9,394 bases of DNA from Candidatus Chloroheliales bacterium (GCA_003243865.1 QHBQ01000480.1:1926-11319); one strand, 5' to 3'; shown: positions 1-6,072, numbered from the stretch's first letter. The notes: a model not told the origin generated them from the letters alone. A program made the numbers and translations.

Positions 1-1
1 C

Positions 2-709
2 GACTTCAACGGCGATGGCAAGCTTGACCTGGTGACCGCGAACTACGGTGGCGGTAACGTATCGGTGCTGCTCAACACCACCGCGTTGCCGCCCACTCCC
101 ACCGATTGCGCCAACCCGTTCGTAGATGTGAGCGGCAATATCTTCTATCCCGCCATTCATTACCTGTACTGCCGCAGCGTGGTCAACGGCACTGACGCCA
201 CCCACTTCAGCCCCTCCGCCACTTCCACCCGCGCCCAGTTTGCCAAAGTGGTGGTACTCGGCTTTGGCACGCCCTTCTACACCCCCAGCACCCCTGACTT
301 CACCGATGTGCCACCCGGCTTCTACGCCTACCTCTTCATCGAGAGCGGTTTCCACGCCGGTATCCTCAGCGGCTTTGATGCGAACAGTTGCACCGCGCAC
401 GGCGCTACCTACCCCTGCTACCTACCCAACATCCCCATTACCCGCGGGCAGCTTACCAAGCTGGTGGTCAACGCCGCCCACTATGCACCGTTCACCCCCA
501 CTGGCGGCAATCCCACCTTCAGCGATGTGCCAGCCTCAAACGTCTTCTTCGTCAGCATCGAGACCGCCCACAACAAGGGCATCATCAACGGCTATCCGGG
601 CGGGGTGTTCCTGCCCAACCAGGCCATCCAGCGTGACCAGATGTGCCAGATTGTTTACAAGGGCGTGACCACGCCGTTACGATTGCAGATTGTAGATTGT
701 AGATTGTAG
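2..709 (+). CDS. FG-GAP/SLH surface protein, C-terminal part (5' end outside window)
   Basis: The frame is open from the window's left edge, so the beginning of the gene is missing; the GTG at 32 lies inside a propeller blade and is not a start. The first ~25 residues are the end of an FG-GAP/VCBS blade with a calcium-loop motif (DFNGDGKLDLVTAN) and the closing strand NVSVLLN. A very short Pro/Thr linker (LPPTPT) follows, then a 191-residue block of three SLH domains (104-676) with TRAQ, TRGQ and QRDQ in place of the classic TRAE. SLH triplets bind cell-wall polymers, so the protein is probably displayed on the cell surface; the propeller would be the ligand-binding or structural head. It is a paralogue of the gene at 4079, differing from it at about 17 of 191 SLH residues by eye. 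The stop that ends the paralogue right after GVTTP is absent here, and ten extra residues (LRLQIVDCRL) are read from a heptamer repeat. Domain calls are firm; the ligand is unknown. Confidence 0.85.
   Translation, partial: DFNGDGKLDLVTANYGGGNVSVLLNTTALPPTPTDCANPFVDVSGNIFYPAIHYLYCRSVVNGTDATHFSPSATSTRAQFAKVVVLGFGTPFYTPSTPDFTDVPPGFYAYLFIESGFHAGILSGFDANSCTAHGATYPCYLPNIPITRGQLTKLVVNAAHYAPFTPTGGNPTFSDVPASNVFFVSIETAHNKGIINGYPGGVFLPNQAIQRDQMCQIVYKGVTTPLRLQIVDCRL
104..676 (+). repeat. SLH-triplet cassette, copy 1
   Basis: This stretch encodes a 191-residue block (DCANPFVDVSG to YKGVTTP) that recurs at 5390-5962 and 7836-8408 with the same length and no visible gaps. Copies 1 and 2 are closest, differing at about 17 residues. 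The DNA is nearly the same over long runs, which makes it a good substrate for recombination between the genes. Confidence 0.85.
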
Positions 710-715
710 ATTGTA
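681..715 (+). repeat. Heptanucleotide tandem repeat (GATTGTA)
   Basis: One GATTGCA unit is followed by four perfect GATTGTA units, running straight into the TAGATTAACAACAACGAG box. The first units are translated as the tail of the upstream gene, and the TAG stop at 707-709 is supplied by the third GATTGTA unit and the first base of the fourth. The matching gap at 5968 has only two units, so copy number differs between paralogous gaps. Confidence 0.9.
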
Positions 716-731
716 GATTAACAACAACGAG
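714..731 (+). repeat. Conserved intergenic box TAGATTAACAACAACGAG
   Basis: These 18 bases are identical to 5980-5997 and share their first 14 bases with 3031-3044. In all three places the box sits between a heptamer repeat and a GC-rich hairpin, upstream of the next gene's ribosome binding site. Its function is unknown; it could be part of a mobile or repetitive spacer element or of an RNA leader. Confidence 0.8.
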
Positions 732-734
732 AGA

Positions 735-748
735 CGCATCCCCATGCG
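735..748 (+). repeat. Weak intergenic hairpin
   Basis: CGCAT (735-739) pairs with ATGCG (744-748) across a CCCC loop. It occupies the same place as the stronger hairpins at 2134, 3046, 4026 and 5995 and looks like a decayed copy of them. The ATG at 744 lies in its right arm, which argues against that codon as the start of the downstream gene. Confidence 0.5.
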
Positions 749-773
749 CCCTATCCAGAAAGGCTTAAACAAA

Positions 774-2123
774 GTGAAAACCAGAAAGATGATATCCGCC
801 CTGCTGTTTGCCATGTTCATCAGCCTCCTGCTGCTACCCGGTCAGAGCGCCAGCGCTGGCTCACCGCCTAATAAGCAAACCCCCAGCACTACCGCAGACT
901 TTGAGGATGTGCCAACCAGCTACCTGTTTTATAGCTTTATCCACAATTTGTATGTTGATGGTATTATCGCAGGCTATCCCTGCGGCACCCCACCCGCAGG
1001 GCCATGCGGCACTCCGCCGCTGCCTTACTACTTGCCTGGAACCAACGTCACGCGGGCGCAGATGAGCAAGTATGCCGACCTCAGCCGCCGCAACATCGCC
1101 GATGCCGCCGGACGGTCTCTGTCGGTGGAAAGCGTCTACACCGGCTCTACCTTCCACAATGGCGTAATCAATGCCATCAACGACAATCTGAGCGCGGGTA
1201 ACACCGCTGCCATCTTTGCCCGTGGTCCTGTCGGTATTTGGGCCACTGCGGCCCCCGCCGGCACCATCATAGGTACTGCAGGCCTGTTCTATGACTATGG
1301 CGGGAGCAGCGGCGCGCAGTATGGTATAGATGCTGGCACCGCACAGGGCATCGGTATTCGCGGTTCGTCTGCTGGTACTACCAGCAGCCAGCTGAGTATC
1401 GGCGTAGAAGGCAGCAGTTCAGCAGCCAGCGGCATCGGGGTGCTAGGCCTGGCCCCGATGACGACGGACGGAAGCGCAGGCGGAAATTTCGCTGGGCGTT
1501 CCGGTGTAACTGCTAATGGCAATGGCGCAACCACTGGCTCTTCCAGCGATGGGCTTGATGTCGGTGGCAGTGGCGGCACTTCTTACGCCATTTTCTCCAG
1601 CCAGCCAACCGGCAACAGCAACTATACGCTCTATGGCTCTGCCCAAGTTCACGGCACTAACATCAGCGGGCAAAGCTATCAGGTGGAAGTCCGCTATCAC
1701 GGCGTTGCGCCAGCACAGCTCGGCGCTGTCCTCGCCCTAGACGGCCACGACGAGATGATGGATGGCAGCAACGTCATTGGCGTAGTCGAGGCTGATGCGA
1801 CCAACGCCGTCGCCGCAATCGGGGTGCTGAGTTTCCGCCTGGGCAGCGCCCCGGTGAACAATAGCGACAAGACCTTCATTGATAGCGCCGCCAGTAGCAT
1901 CAAGGCAGGCGACCGCGCTTATGTCACCATTGTGGGCGAGACGCGGATGAAGTTCAACAGTACGGCGAGCATCGGCAGCCGGGTGGTGCTGGGCAGCGAT
2001 GGCCACGTCAACATTGCCAGCAAAGGCAACGCAATCAACAACAGTAATGTCACCGTCGTCGGCAAGGTCGCCAGCGCAGCGGACAAGGATGGCTACGTCA
2101 CCGTGTTCGTCAACCTCAAGTAA
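774..2123 (+). CDS. Secreted SLH-anchored fibre-like surface protein
   Basis: I chose the GTG at 774 rather than the in-frame ATG at 744: the paralogous leaders at 2181 and 3092 begin with the same VKTRKM and GTG, and AGAAAGG (757-763) is well spaced from it. The 449-residue product has a Sec signal peptide (hydrophobic ~7-22, likely cut after SASA at 28) and one SLH domain at ~41-103, with VTRAQ and the Cys pair GYPCG/GPCG typical of Chloroflexota SLH proteins. Residues ~110-300 are rich in Gly, Ser, Ala and Thr, with recurring 'GxGVxGSSxxxSG' strings like those of trimeric fibre or adhesin heads. Residues ~301-449 form a beta-rich C-terminal domain with the pattern GAVLALD, VIGVVEAD, IKAGDRAYV, GSRVVLGSDG, VVGKVASAADKDGYVTVFV. 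This pattern repeats a short beta module and resembles the C-terminal domains of other bacterial fibre-like proteins. It is probably a surface spike held in the wall at its N-terminus. The single N-terminal SLH contrasts with the C-terminal triplets of its neighbours. Function is inferred only. Confidence 0.8.
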   Translation: MKTRKMISALLFAMFISLLLLPGQSASAGSPPNKQTPSTTADFEDVPTSYLFYSFIHNLYVDGIIAGYPCGTPPAGPCGTPPLPYYLPGTNVTRAQMSKYADLSRRNIADAAGRSLSVESVYTGSTFHNGVINAINDNLSAGNTAAIFARGPVGIWATAAPAGTIIGTAGLFYDYGGSSGAQYGIDAGTAQGIGIRGSSAGTTSSQLSIGVEGSSSAASGIGVLGLAPMTTDGSAGGNFAGRSGVTANGNGATTGSSSDGLDVGGSGGTSYAIFSSQPTGNSNYTLYGSAQVHGTNISGQSYQVEVRYHGVAPAQLGAVLALDGHDEMMDGSNVIGVVEADATNAVAAIGVLSFRLGSAPVNNSDKTFIDSAASSIKAGDRAYVTIVGETRMKFNSTASIGSRVVLGSDGHVNIASKGNAINNSNVTVVGKVASAADKDGYVTVFVNLK

Positions 2124-2133
2124 GCATAAGGCA

Positions 2134-2160
2134 GTGGGGCGCATCTCGATGCGCCCCCAC
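2134..2160 (+). repeat. Intergenic hairpin GTGGGGCGCAT/ATGCGCCCCCAC
   Basis: GGGGCGCAT (2136-2144) pairs perfectly with ATGCGCCCC (2149-2157) around a CTCG loop, and flanking GT/AC can extend the stem past one bulged C. No U-tract follows, so it is not a classic intrinsic terminator. It ends five bases before the AAAAGGA ribosome binding site of the gene at 2181, so it could act on translation, RNA stability or processing. Confidence 0.8.
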
Positions 2161-2180
2161 CCAGAAAAGGAACAAACCAA

Positions 2181-3005
2181 GTGAAAACCCGAAAGATGCT
2201 ACCAACCCTGCTGTTCGCCATGCTCATCAGCATCACCCTGTTCGGCTGCGATAGCGGCGGCAACGCTGGCAGCGCCAGCAGCGGCTTGCCCAGCCAGCCA
2301 ACCACCGCATCGAATAGTAGCGCCACCAGCAGCGATAACCGCGCTACCATCACGCCAGATGCCAACAGCGCAAGTGGCAACCAGCCAACACCCGCCGTCA
2401 GTGGTGCTGGCGACATCAAGCTCGTCGTGACCAAATACAATGTCGTGCCGAGACCCAACGTGGGCGGCGTTACCAGCTACTTCGGCATCGTGAAGAACGA
2501 GGGCAATGCCCCCGTCTATCAGATTATCATCAACCTGGTGGACGACAGCGGTACAGCAGTCGAGAGTGCGGTTGCAAGCTACCTGGATTACACGATTCTA
2601 GCTGCGGGCCAGAGCGCTGGCTTCGGCATTTTGTACATGGGTGACGACATCAAGCATCCCCAGTTCAAGGCAACCGCCGACCCGGTAGCAAGTAGTAACC
2701 TGCAACCCGCCCAACTCAGCGTTGTCAGCCACCAGGCCAGTGTGGGCGCGGCCGGGCTTACTAACGTCACGGGCGAGGTCAGGAACGACAGCGACCACCG
2801 CGCCAGCGAGTGGATAGTCAACGTCATCGGTTACGACGATAGCGGCAACATCGTAGGGGTGGGCGACGGCAATGGCACCAACGGTAATGCCGATCCGCTG
2901 GCGGCGCACAGCAATGTGCAATTTCTAGTACGCCTACATCCACCAAATATCAAGCCAGCGAAGTACGATTTGTACGCCTCTGGCTTCCAGAATCCCTTGC
3001 CTTAA
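2181..3005 (+). CDS. Lipoprotein with two FxLYD-like domains (paralogue 1)
   Basis: The GTG at 2181 is preceded by AAAAGGA (2165-2171). The 274-residue product starts with a lipoprotein signal peptide: KTRK, a hydrophobic stretch to 20, then the lipobox LFGC with the lipidated Cys at 23. Residues 24-75 are a Ser/Ala/Thr/Asn-rich linker. Two beta-sandwich repeats follow. The first is ~79-163, with YFGIVKNEGNAPV, NLVDDSG, LAAGQSAGF and PQFKA. The second is ~177-270, with VTGEVRNDSDH, VNVIGYDDSGNIV, LAAHSNVQF and YDLYASGF. The 'G.V.N.G/S...V.V...DD.G..V......L..G..A.F' spacing matches the FxLYD family, often found in exported proteins; no enzyme motif is seen. The protein should sit on the outer face of the membrane. 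It is a clear paralogue of the gene at 3092 and shares its signal peptide with the genes at 774 and 3092, suggesting duplication. The specific role is unknown. Confidence 0.85.
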   Translation: MKTRKMLPTLLFAMLISITLFGCDSGGNAGSASSGLPSQPTTASNSSATSSDNRATITPDANSASGNQPTPAVSGAGDIKLVVTKYNVVPRPNVGGVTSYFGIVKNEGNAPVYQIIINLVDDSGTAVESAVASYLDYTILAAGQSAGFGILYMGDDIKHPQFKATADPVASSNLQPAQLSVVSHQASVGAAGLTNVTGEVRNDSDHRASEWIVNVIGYDDSGNIVGVGDGNGTNGNADPLAAHSNVQFLVRLHPPNIKPAKYDLYASGFQNPLP

Positions 3006-3012
3006 TCAGTCG

Positions 3013-3030
3013 AAAGGTTAAAGGTTAAAG
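3013..3030 (+). repeat. Heptanucleotide tandem repeat (AAAGGTT)
   Basis: Two perfect AAAGGTT units plus AAAG lie directly before the TAGATTAACAACAA box. The position matches the GATTGTA repeats at 681 and 5968, but the unit has a different sequence with the same 7-base period. Confidence 0.85.
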
Positions 3031-3046
3031 TAGATTAACAACAAAG
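3031..3046 (+). repeat. Conserved intergenic box TAGATTAACAACAAAG
   Basis: The first 14 bases are the same as in the boxes at 714 and 5980. Here the box runs directly into the GTGGGGCGC hairpin without the CGAG bases found in the other two. Confidence 0.75.
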
Positions 3047-3071
3047 TGGGGCGCTCATCAGTGCGCCCCAC
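3046..3071 (+). repeat. Intergenic hairpin GTGGGGCGC/GCGCCCCAC
   Basis: A perfect 9-bp stem pairs 3046-3054 with 3063-3071, around an eight-base loop TCATCAGT. The AAAAAAGGAG ribosome binding site of the gene at 3092 starts a few bases later (3075-3084). The arms are close to those at 2134 and differ in the loop, as in a family of repeated palindromes. No U-tract follows. Confidence 0.8.
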
Positions 3072-3091
3072 CCAAAAAAGGAGCAACCAAA

Positions 3092-3982
3092 GTGAAAACC
3101 AGAAAGATGCTACCCACCCTGCTATTCGCCATGCTCATCAGCATTACCCTGTTTGGCTGCGATAGCGGGGGTAGCGCAAGCAGCCCCAGCAGCACGGCCA
3201 GCCAATCTACCACTGTCACCGCGAGCCAACCCAACACCTCTACCGCAACCAATCCGCCGCCCGGCGGTGGTCGCAGCGCCAGCCCAAGCCCCACCGTGAG
3301 CAACCCACCACCCGGCGGTAGCAGTGCCAGCCCCACCGCTGGCAGCGCGAGCAGCGGGGGTAATGTCAAGCTGACCGTAATCATATACGTTGCTACCAAC
3401 AACAACCCCGGCACCAGCACTGAGTACCTCGGCATTCTGAAGAACGATGGCAACGTTGCCGCCGTTCAACCGATGCTGCAAGTGGTGGACGATAGCGGCC
3501 ATACGCAAGACATACCAACCACAAATGGGCTGGAGAATGCGATTCTGCAGCCCGGCCAGAGCGCGGGTTTCAATCTTATATACTTTGGCGCGGATATAAA
3601 GCATCCTCAGTTCAAGGCCAGCGGCTTTGCGATTCCCCCAGGTGCCGCCCAGCCCGCGAAACTCAGCATCGTCAGCAGCCAGTTCGTAACCTCGGCCAAC
3701 GGCGCGCAGGCAGTGGAGGGCGAGGTGAAGAACGATAGCGACCACTCTGCCACTTACTGGATGATTAACGTCATCTTCTACGACAGTAGTGGCAAGATTG
3801 TGGATGTGAACGATGCCAGTAACGTTAATGCGGGGGCGGGGGGCGCGGCGCTCAAGCTCGAAGCGCATAGCACCTCGAAGTTCCATATAGACGTGACCGA
3901 CGCATTCGCCGCTGCCAGCAGCGCCTCCGGGGTCAAAGCCACCAGGTACGACCTGTTCGTTTCCGGCTTCCAGGATCCGTGA
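3092..3982 (+). CDS. Lipoprotein with two FxLYD-like domains (paralogue 2)
   Basis: The GTG start at 3092 follows a strong purine-rich site (AAAAAAGGAG). The 296-residue product has the same first 27 residues as the gene at 2181, including the lipobox LFGC with Cys 23, so it is expected to be membrane-anchored on the outside. The linker at 28-90 is longer than in its neighbour and contains a twice-used NPPPGG...SASP motif. Two FxLYD-like domains follow. The first is ~91-175 (EYLGILKNDGNVAAV, VVDDSGHTQ, LQPGQSAGF, HPQFKASGF). The second is ~189-292 (AVEGEVKNDSDHSATYW, NVIFYDSSGKIV, LEAHSTSKF, RYDLFVSGF). Matched islands such as GQSAGF, DIKHPQFKA and KNDSDH/RNDSDH show descent from a shared ancestor with the gene at 2181, while linker and loops have diverged. 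No catalytic motif is visible, and the function is unknown. Confidence 0.85.
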   Translation: MKTRKMLPTLLFAMLISITLFGCDSGGSASSPSSTASQSTTVTASQPNTSTATNPPPGGGRSASPSPTVSNPPPGGSSASPTAGSASSGGNVKLTVIIYVATNNNPGTSTEYLGILKNDGNVAAVQPMLQVVDDSGHTQDIPTTNGLENAILQPGQSAGFNLIYFGADIKHPQFKASGFAIPPGAAQPAKLSIVSSQFVTSANGAQAVEGEVKNDSDHSATYWMINVIFYDSSGKIVDVNDASNVNAGAGGAALKLEAHSTSKFHIDVTDAFAAASSASGVKATRYDLFVSGFQDP

Positions 3983-4025
3983 CGCTGAGGTCTATACCTA
4001 CCAGGTAAGGCCAGATTTATCGTAG

Positions 4026-4045
4026 GGGCGGGCGGTGGCCCGCCC
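4026..4045 (+). repeat. Intergenic hairpin GGGCGGGC/GCCCGCCC
   Basis: An 8-bp all-GC stem (4026-4033 with 4038-4045) has a GGTG loop and is preceded by CGTAG. It lies between the lipoprotein gene and the propeller gene at 4079 and is followed by CTGCTCCCCAAAG rather than a U-tract. It is the GC-richest of the hairpins; a terminator role for the preceding genes is possible but not shown. Confidence 0.75.
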
Positions 4046-4062
4046 TGCTCCCCAAAGTAGTT

Positions 4063-4112
4063 AGAAAGGCAAAACAAAGTGAACAATCGCCCAGTATCCC
4101 GCTGGCTGGCAG
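4063..4112 (+). repeat. Duplicated leader and signal-peptide start, copy 1
   Basis: Fifty bases, from the ribosome binding site AGAAAGG through the GTG start and the codons for NNRPVSRWLA, are identical to 6023-6072. After the repeat the genes stay similar through the signal peptide and then encode unrelated middles. This marks a recent duplication or gene-conversion edge. Confidence 0.9.
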
Positions 4113-5965
4113 ATACAATCGCCGTTATGCTGGTTCTAAGCATCATCTCCACGCTGAGTGCGGCTCAGGCCGCCCCGACTATGCAAGCAGCACCCTCTTC
4201 TGCCGTCAGCGGCAGGCCAGCGCAGCAACATACAGCGCAGCCCTCGTCTCCGAGTAAGCCAGGTAACGTTCAGGTCGCCACCACGGTGAGCTTCACCACT
4301 CATGTTGACTACGCGGTTGGCACATCTCCTCAATCAATAGCCGTGGCTGACCTCGACTACGATGGCAAGCCCGACTTCCTGACCGCGAACGCTAATGACA
4401 ATACTGTATCAGTGCGGCATGGTGTTGGCAGCGGTGTCTTTGGCGCGGAGAGTATCTATTCAGTCGGCAACGCCCCCGTATCAGTGGCGCTGGGCGATTT
4501 CGACCAGGATGGCTACGCCGACCTGGTGACCGCGAACCGCTCTGCTAGCAACGTATCGGTACGGCTCGGCGACGGCAGCGGTGGCTTCGGCGCGGAGAGT
4601 CGTTACCCGGCTGGCCCTGGCCCATTCGCAGTAGCAGTAGGTGACTTCAATGGCAACGATGACATCGTGACTGCGAACTTCTATAGCAATAGCGTAACCG
4701 TGCTGCTCGGTAGCGGTGGTGGTAGCTTCAGTCCGCCAGTCAGCTATCCCATCGGCGGCGGCCCCCAATCAGTGGCAGTAGGATACTTCAATAATGATGC
4801 CAATGCCGACCTCGTGGCTGCGAATTCCCCCGCCAATACTATATCAGTGCTGCTTGGCGACGGCAGCGGCGGCTTCGGCCCCAATAACGAATTCCCAGTG
4901 GGGAGCTATCCCGCGGCGGTAGCGGTGGGTGACTTCAATGGCGATGGCAAGTCCGACCTCGTGACTGCGAATCTCAATGACGGCACCGTATCCGTGCTGT
5001 TCGGCACCGGCAATGGCGGCTTCGGCGCGGCGAGCAACTTCGCGGTGGGCAATCATCCTCAGTCAGTAGCGGTGGGTGACTTCAATGGCGACGGCAAGCT
5101 CGACCTCGTGACTGCGAACTTCGGTGACAATACAGTATCGGTGCTGCTCGGCGACGGCATAGGCCACTTTGGCACGGCGAACAACTTCGCGGTGGGCGCT
5201 TTGCCTATTTCAGTGGCAGTGGCCGACTTCAACAACGATGGCAAGCCCGATCTGGCAACCGCGAACTACGGCAGTGGTAACGTATCGGTGCTGCTCAACA
5301 TCAGTGCGCCGCCAGCCACTCCCACTATCACTCCAACTGCCATCACCACACCCGCGCCAACCAACACCCCCGGCGGGCCCACCCCCACCGATTGCGCCAA
5401 CCCGTTCGTGGATGTGAGCGGCAATATCTTCTATCCCGCCATCCACTACCTCTACTGTCGCAGCGTGGTCAACGGCACCGATGCCACCCACTTCAGCCCG
5501 CATGGTAGCTCCACCCGCGCCCAGTTCGCTAAAGTGGTGGTACTCGGCTTCGGCACTCCTTCCTATACGCCCGCCAGCCCGGACTTCACCGATGTGCCGC
5601 CCAGCTTCTACGCCTACCTCTTCATCGAGAGCGGCTTCCATGCGGGCATCCTCAGCGGCTTCGATGCGGCCGGTTGCACATCGCACGGGGCCACCTACCC
5701 TTGCTACCTACCCAACCTGCCGATTACTCGCGCCCAGCTTACCAAGCTGGTGGTCAACGCCGCACATTATCCGCTCTACACTCCTACTGGCGGCAACCCA
5801 ACCTTCAGCGATGTGCCACCCTCTAATGTCTTCTTCGCCAGCATCGAGACCGCCCACAACAAGGGCATCATCAACGGCTATCCTGGTGGGGTCTTCCTGC
5901 CCAACCAGGCCATCCAGCGCGACCAGATGTGCCAAATCGTCTACAAGGGCGTGACTACTCCGTAG
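4079..5965 (+). CDS. Seven-bladed FG-GAP/VCBS propeller protein with C-terminal SLH triplet
   Basis: The start is GTG at 4079, with AGAAAGG 9 bases upstream (4063-4069). The 628-residue product has a Sec signal peptide (hydrophobic ~12-28, likely cut after AQA at 31). An Ala/Ser/Pro spacer follows, then a strand (VSFTTHVDYAVG, ~70-81) that probably closes the propeller. Seven FG-GAP repeats of about 49 residues start at 85, 134, 183, 230, 279, 328 and 377. Most carry a D-x-N/D-x-D-G calcium loop (for example DFNGDGKSDL) and end in VSVLLGDG.GGFG. A Pro/Thr linker (~411-437) leads to three SLH domains (438-628). Such proteins are displayed on the cell wall; FG-GAP propellers commonly mediate binding or adhesion, but the ligand cannot be read from sequence. 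Blade 3 has lost two residues of the calcium loop and blade 4 has Tyr in place of the first Asp. The gene is a paralogue of the partial gene at 2 and shares its start region with the gene at 6039. Confidence 0.92.
   Translation: MNNRPVSRWLADTIAVMLVLSIISTLSAAQAAPTMQAAPSSAVSGRPAQQHTAQPSSPSKPGNVQVATTVSFTTHVDYAVGTSPQSIAVADLDYDGKPDFLTANANDNTVSVRHGVGSGVFGAESIYSVGNAPVSVALGDFDQDGYADLVTANRSASNVSVRLGDGSGGFGAESRYPAGPGPFAVAVGDFNGNDDIVTANFYSNSVTVLLGSGGGSFSPPVSYPIGGGPQSVAVGYFNNDANADLVAANSPANTISVLLGDGSGGFGPNNEFPVGSYPAAVAVGDFNGDGKSDLVTANLNDGTVSVLFGTGNGGFGAASNFAVGNHPQSVAVGDFNGDGKLDLVTANFGDNTVSVLLGDGIGHFGTANNFAVGALPISVAVADFNNDGKPDLATANYGSGNVSVLLNISAPPATPTITPTAITTPAPTNTPGGPTPTDCANPFVDVSGNIFYPAIHYLYCRSVVNGTDATHFSPHGSSTRAQFAKVVVLGFGTPSYTPASPDFTDVPPSFYAYLFIESGFHAGILSGFDAAGCTSHGATYPCYLPNLPITRAQLTKLVVNAAHYPLYTPTGGNPTFSDVPPSNVFFASIETAHNKGIINGYPGGVFLPNQAIQRDQMCQIVYKGVTTP
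4331..5300 (+). repeat. 147-bp tandem repeats encoding FG-GAP blades
   Basis: Seven direct repeats begin at 4331, 4478, 4625, 4766, 4913, 5060 and 5207. The period is 147 bases except for blade 3, which is 141. Copies 5 and 6 are most alike at the DNA level (GTGGGTGACTTCAATGGCGA in both), suggesting recent expansion or homogenisation there. The last repeat also matches the first ~80 bases of the window. Confidence 0.9.
5390..5962 (+). repeat. SLH-triplet cassette, copy 2
   Basis: This encodes the 191-residue SLH block of the propeller protein. It has the same length as copies 1 and 3 and is closest to copy 1. The third SLH motif is degenerate (GYPGGVFLPN then IQRDQMCQ), a feature shared with copy 1 but not copy 3. 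Confidence 0.85.
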
Positions 5966-5967
5966 CC

Positions 5968-5981
5968 GATTGCAGATTGTA
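5968..5981 (+). repeat. Short heptamer repeat (GATTGCA GATTGTA)
   Basis: Two units follow three bases after the TAG stop of the upstream gene and lead into the 18-base box. This is the short version of the five-unit tract at 681-715. Confidence 0.75.
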
Positions 5982-5997
5982 GATTAACAACAACGAG
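5980..5997 (+). repeat. Conserved intergenic box TAGATTAACAACAACGAG
   Basis: This is an exact 18-base match to 714-731. Its last bases GAG form the start of the left arm of the following hairpin. Confidence 0.8.
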
Positions 5998-6018
5998 GGC
6001 GCACCCAGGCGCGCCCTC
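5995..6018 (+). repeat. Intergenic hairpin GAGGGCGC/GCGCCCTC
   Basis: A perfect 8-bp stem pairs 5995-6002 with 6011-6018 across an eight-base loop. Compared with the hairpin at 3046, outer pairs are changed on both arms together (GTGGGGCGC to GAGGGCGC, with the matching change on the right). That suggests the pairing, and not only the sequence, is kept. It lies just upstream of the AGAAAGG site for the gene at 6039. Confidence 0.8.
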
Positions 6019-6022
6019 ACCC

Positions 6023-6072
6023 AGAAAGGCAAAACAAAGTGAACAATCGCCCAGTATCCCGCTGGCTGGCAG
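6023..6072 (+). repeat. Duplicated leader and signal-peptide start, copy 2
   Basis: These fifty bases are identical to 4063-4112: ribosome binding site, GTG start and the first ten or so codons of the signal peptide. Similarity continues with scattered changes to about the APTMQAA/TPTMQAA region and then ends. Confidence 0.9.

Noticed and set aside
681..715. Phase-variation switch by heptamer slippage
   Set aside because: The tract is at the very end of the gene and supplies a stop in every frame within three units, so slippage could change only a few terminal residues.
744..773. ATG at 744 as the start of the fibre gene
   Set aside because: It lies in a hairpin arm, has no ribosome binding site, and would add MRPIQKGLNK before a signal peptide that in two paralogous leaders begins at the GTG.
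3122..3886. Long minus-strand open frame of 254 codons
   Set aside because: It lies fully opposite the lipoprotein gene, which has a clear signal peptide and paralogue; the antisense product is Ala/Gly/Arg-rich with no domain, as GC-rich shadows are.
4331..5300. Direct repeats as a CRISPR or satellite array
   Set aside because: The 147-base period is in frame and encodes FG-GAP blades with conserved residues; there are no unique spacers between short repeats.
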